A DNA stretch of 51,217 nucleotides from positions 1 through 51,217 of the forward strand of contig JASHPL010000309.1 of the NCBI GenBank assembly GCA_030038125.1, given 5' to 3'. Source of the DNA: Candidatus Sulfotelmatobacter sp. Lineage in GTDB: Bacteria > Acidobacteriota > Terriglobia > Terriglobales > Acidobacteriaceae. The notes under the pieces were generated by a model. It was given only the letters and a program-made list of their open reading frames with translations. It was not told where the DNA came from and searched no databases. Shown in pieces: positions 51,052 through 51,217 of this stretch (position 1 is the first letter of the stretch; the number at the start of each line of letters is the position of its first letter). The translations under genes and the position numbers were made by a program.

Positions 51052-51217
51052 ATGAGGCAATCTGACCTCCATCCTTCATGGCTGCGCCGCGGAGCTCTGG
51101 GGCTGCTCGCGTTGGTGTTGCTTCTGGCCGCGGCTGGGTTTGTTTACGAGAATATTTCCGAAGCTCGCGACCGCCGGTTCAATCTCATGCCGGGAACGTT
51201 GGTGAACATCAATTCCG
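51052..51217 (+). CDS. N-terminus of a membrane-anchored or exported alpha/beta-hydrolase-like protein (cut by window end)
   Basis: 55 codons are present. A basic stretch (HPSWLRRG) leads into a hydrophobic segment (ALGLLALVLLLAAAGFVY), then ENISEARDRRFNLMPGTLVN. That last part matches how many exported alpha/beta-hydrolases begin (YE-x-x-x-E-x-x-D-x-x-x-x-x-PGxLV). No active-site residue is in view, so the family is a guess. The ATG at 51052 fits the signal; its ribosome site is weak. Confidence 0.5.
   Translation, partial: MRQSDLHPSWLRRGALGLLALVLLLAAAGFVYENISEARDRRFNLMPGTLVNINS

Overview
The window (about 57% G+C by eye, no rRNA, no convincing tRNA, no CRISPR array, no transposase) looks like a chromosomal segment of an acidobacterium of the Terriglobia/Koribacter type. 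The evidence is a sedolisin with Ig-like repeats, a DUF2934 protein, a CHRD protein, small secreted proteins of lineage-restricted families, TTG/GTG starts with strong Shine-Dalgarno sites, and scattered REP-like palindromes. These assignments come from reading motifs; no database search was run.

Layout. 1-6.1 kb: 3' end of a secreted S53 peptidase, lpxD (lipid A), a di-haem oxidoreductase and a TonB-C-like protein. 6.1-18.2 kb: acyl-CoA ligase, glutaredoxin-like protein, lone receiver domain, SDR reductase, glmU, an ArsR repressor, SPOR and slipin membrane proteins, DUF2934, then pyruvoyl-dependent arginine decarboxylase flanked by two paralogous small exported Cys proteins, and a LysR regulator coupled by a 4-base overlap to a POTRA-only periplasmic protein. 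18.5-33 kb: glnA divergent from that LysR gene, CHRD and other exported proteins, membrane proteins, VOC and alpha/beta-hydrolase enzymes, a PspC/zinc-ribbon protein, a TPR protein, thiD, rlpA, pyrF, an M24 peptidase and small membrane proteins.

33.5-41.8 kb is the most interesting part. A tail-fibre-like secreted protein is followed by a COG2403 GTPase (cyclic 2,3-diphosphoglycerate synthetase family). This converges on a tight four-gene operon: ornithine carbamoyltransferase, carbamate kinase, an aspartate-carbamoyltransferase paralogue that has lost two catalytic or aspartate-binding residues, and ornithine aminotransferase. No arginine deiminase is present. Both transcription units carry a near-identical CRP/FNR-type dyad upstream (GTGACTC-R-G-R-TCAC), so they are probably one regulon. 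The set would take citrulline to ornithine, ATP and glutamate semialdehyde. The jobs of the GTPase and the altered carbamoyltransferase are unknown. This is the best candidate for an undescribed system here.

41.8-51.2 kb: an SRPBCC-ArsR pair, then a same-strand housekeeping run (larC, metG, tatD, yajQ, polyprenyl diphosphate synthase), divergent argS, and the start of a hydrolase-like gene cut by the window end.
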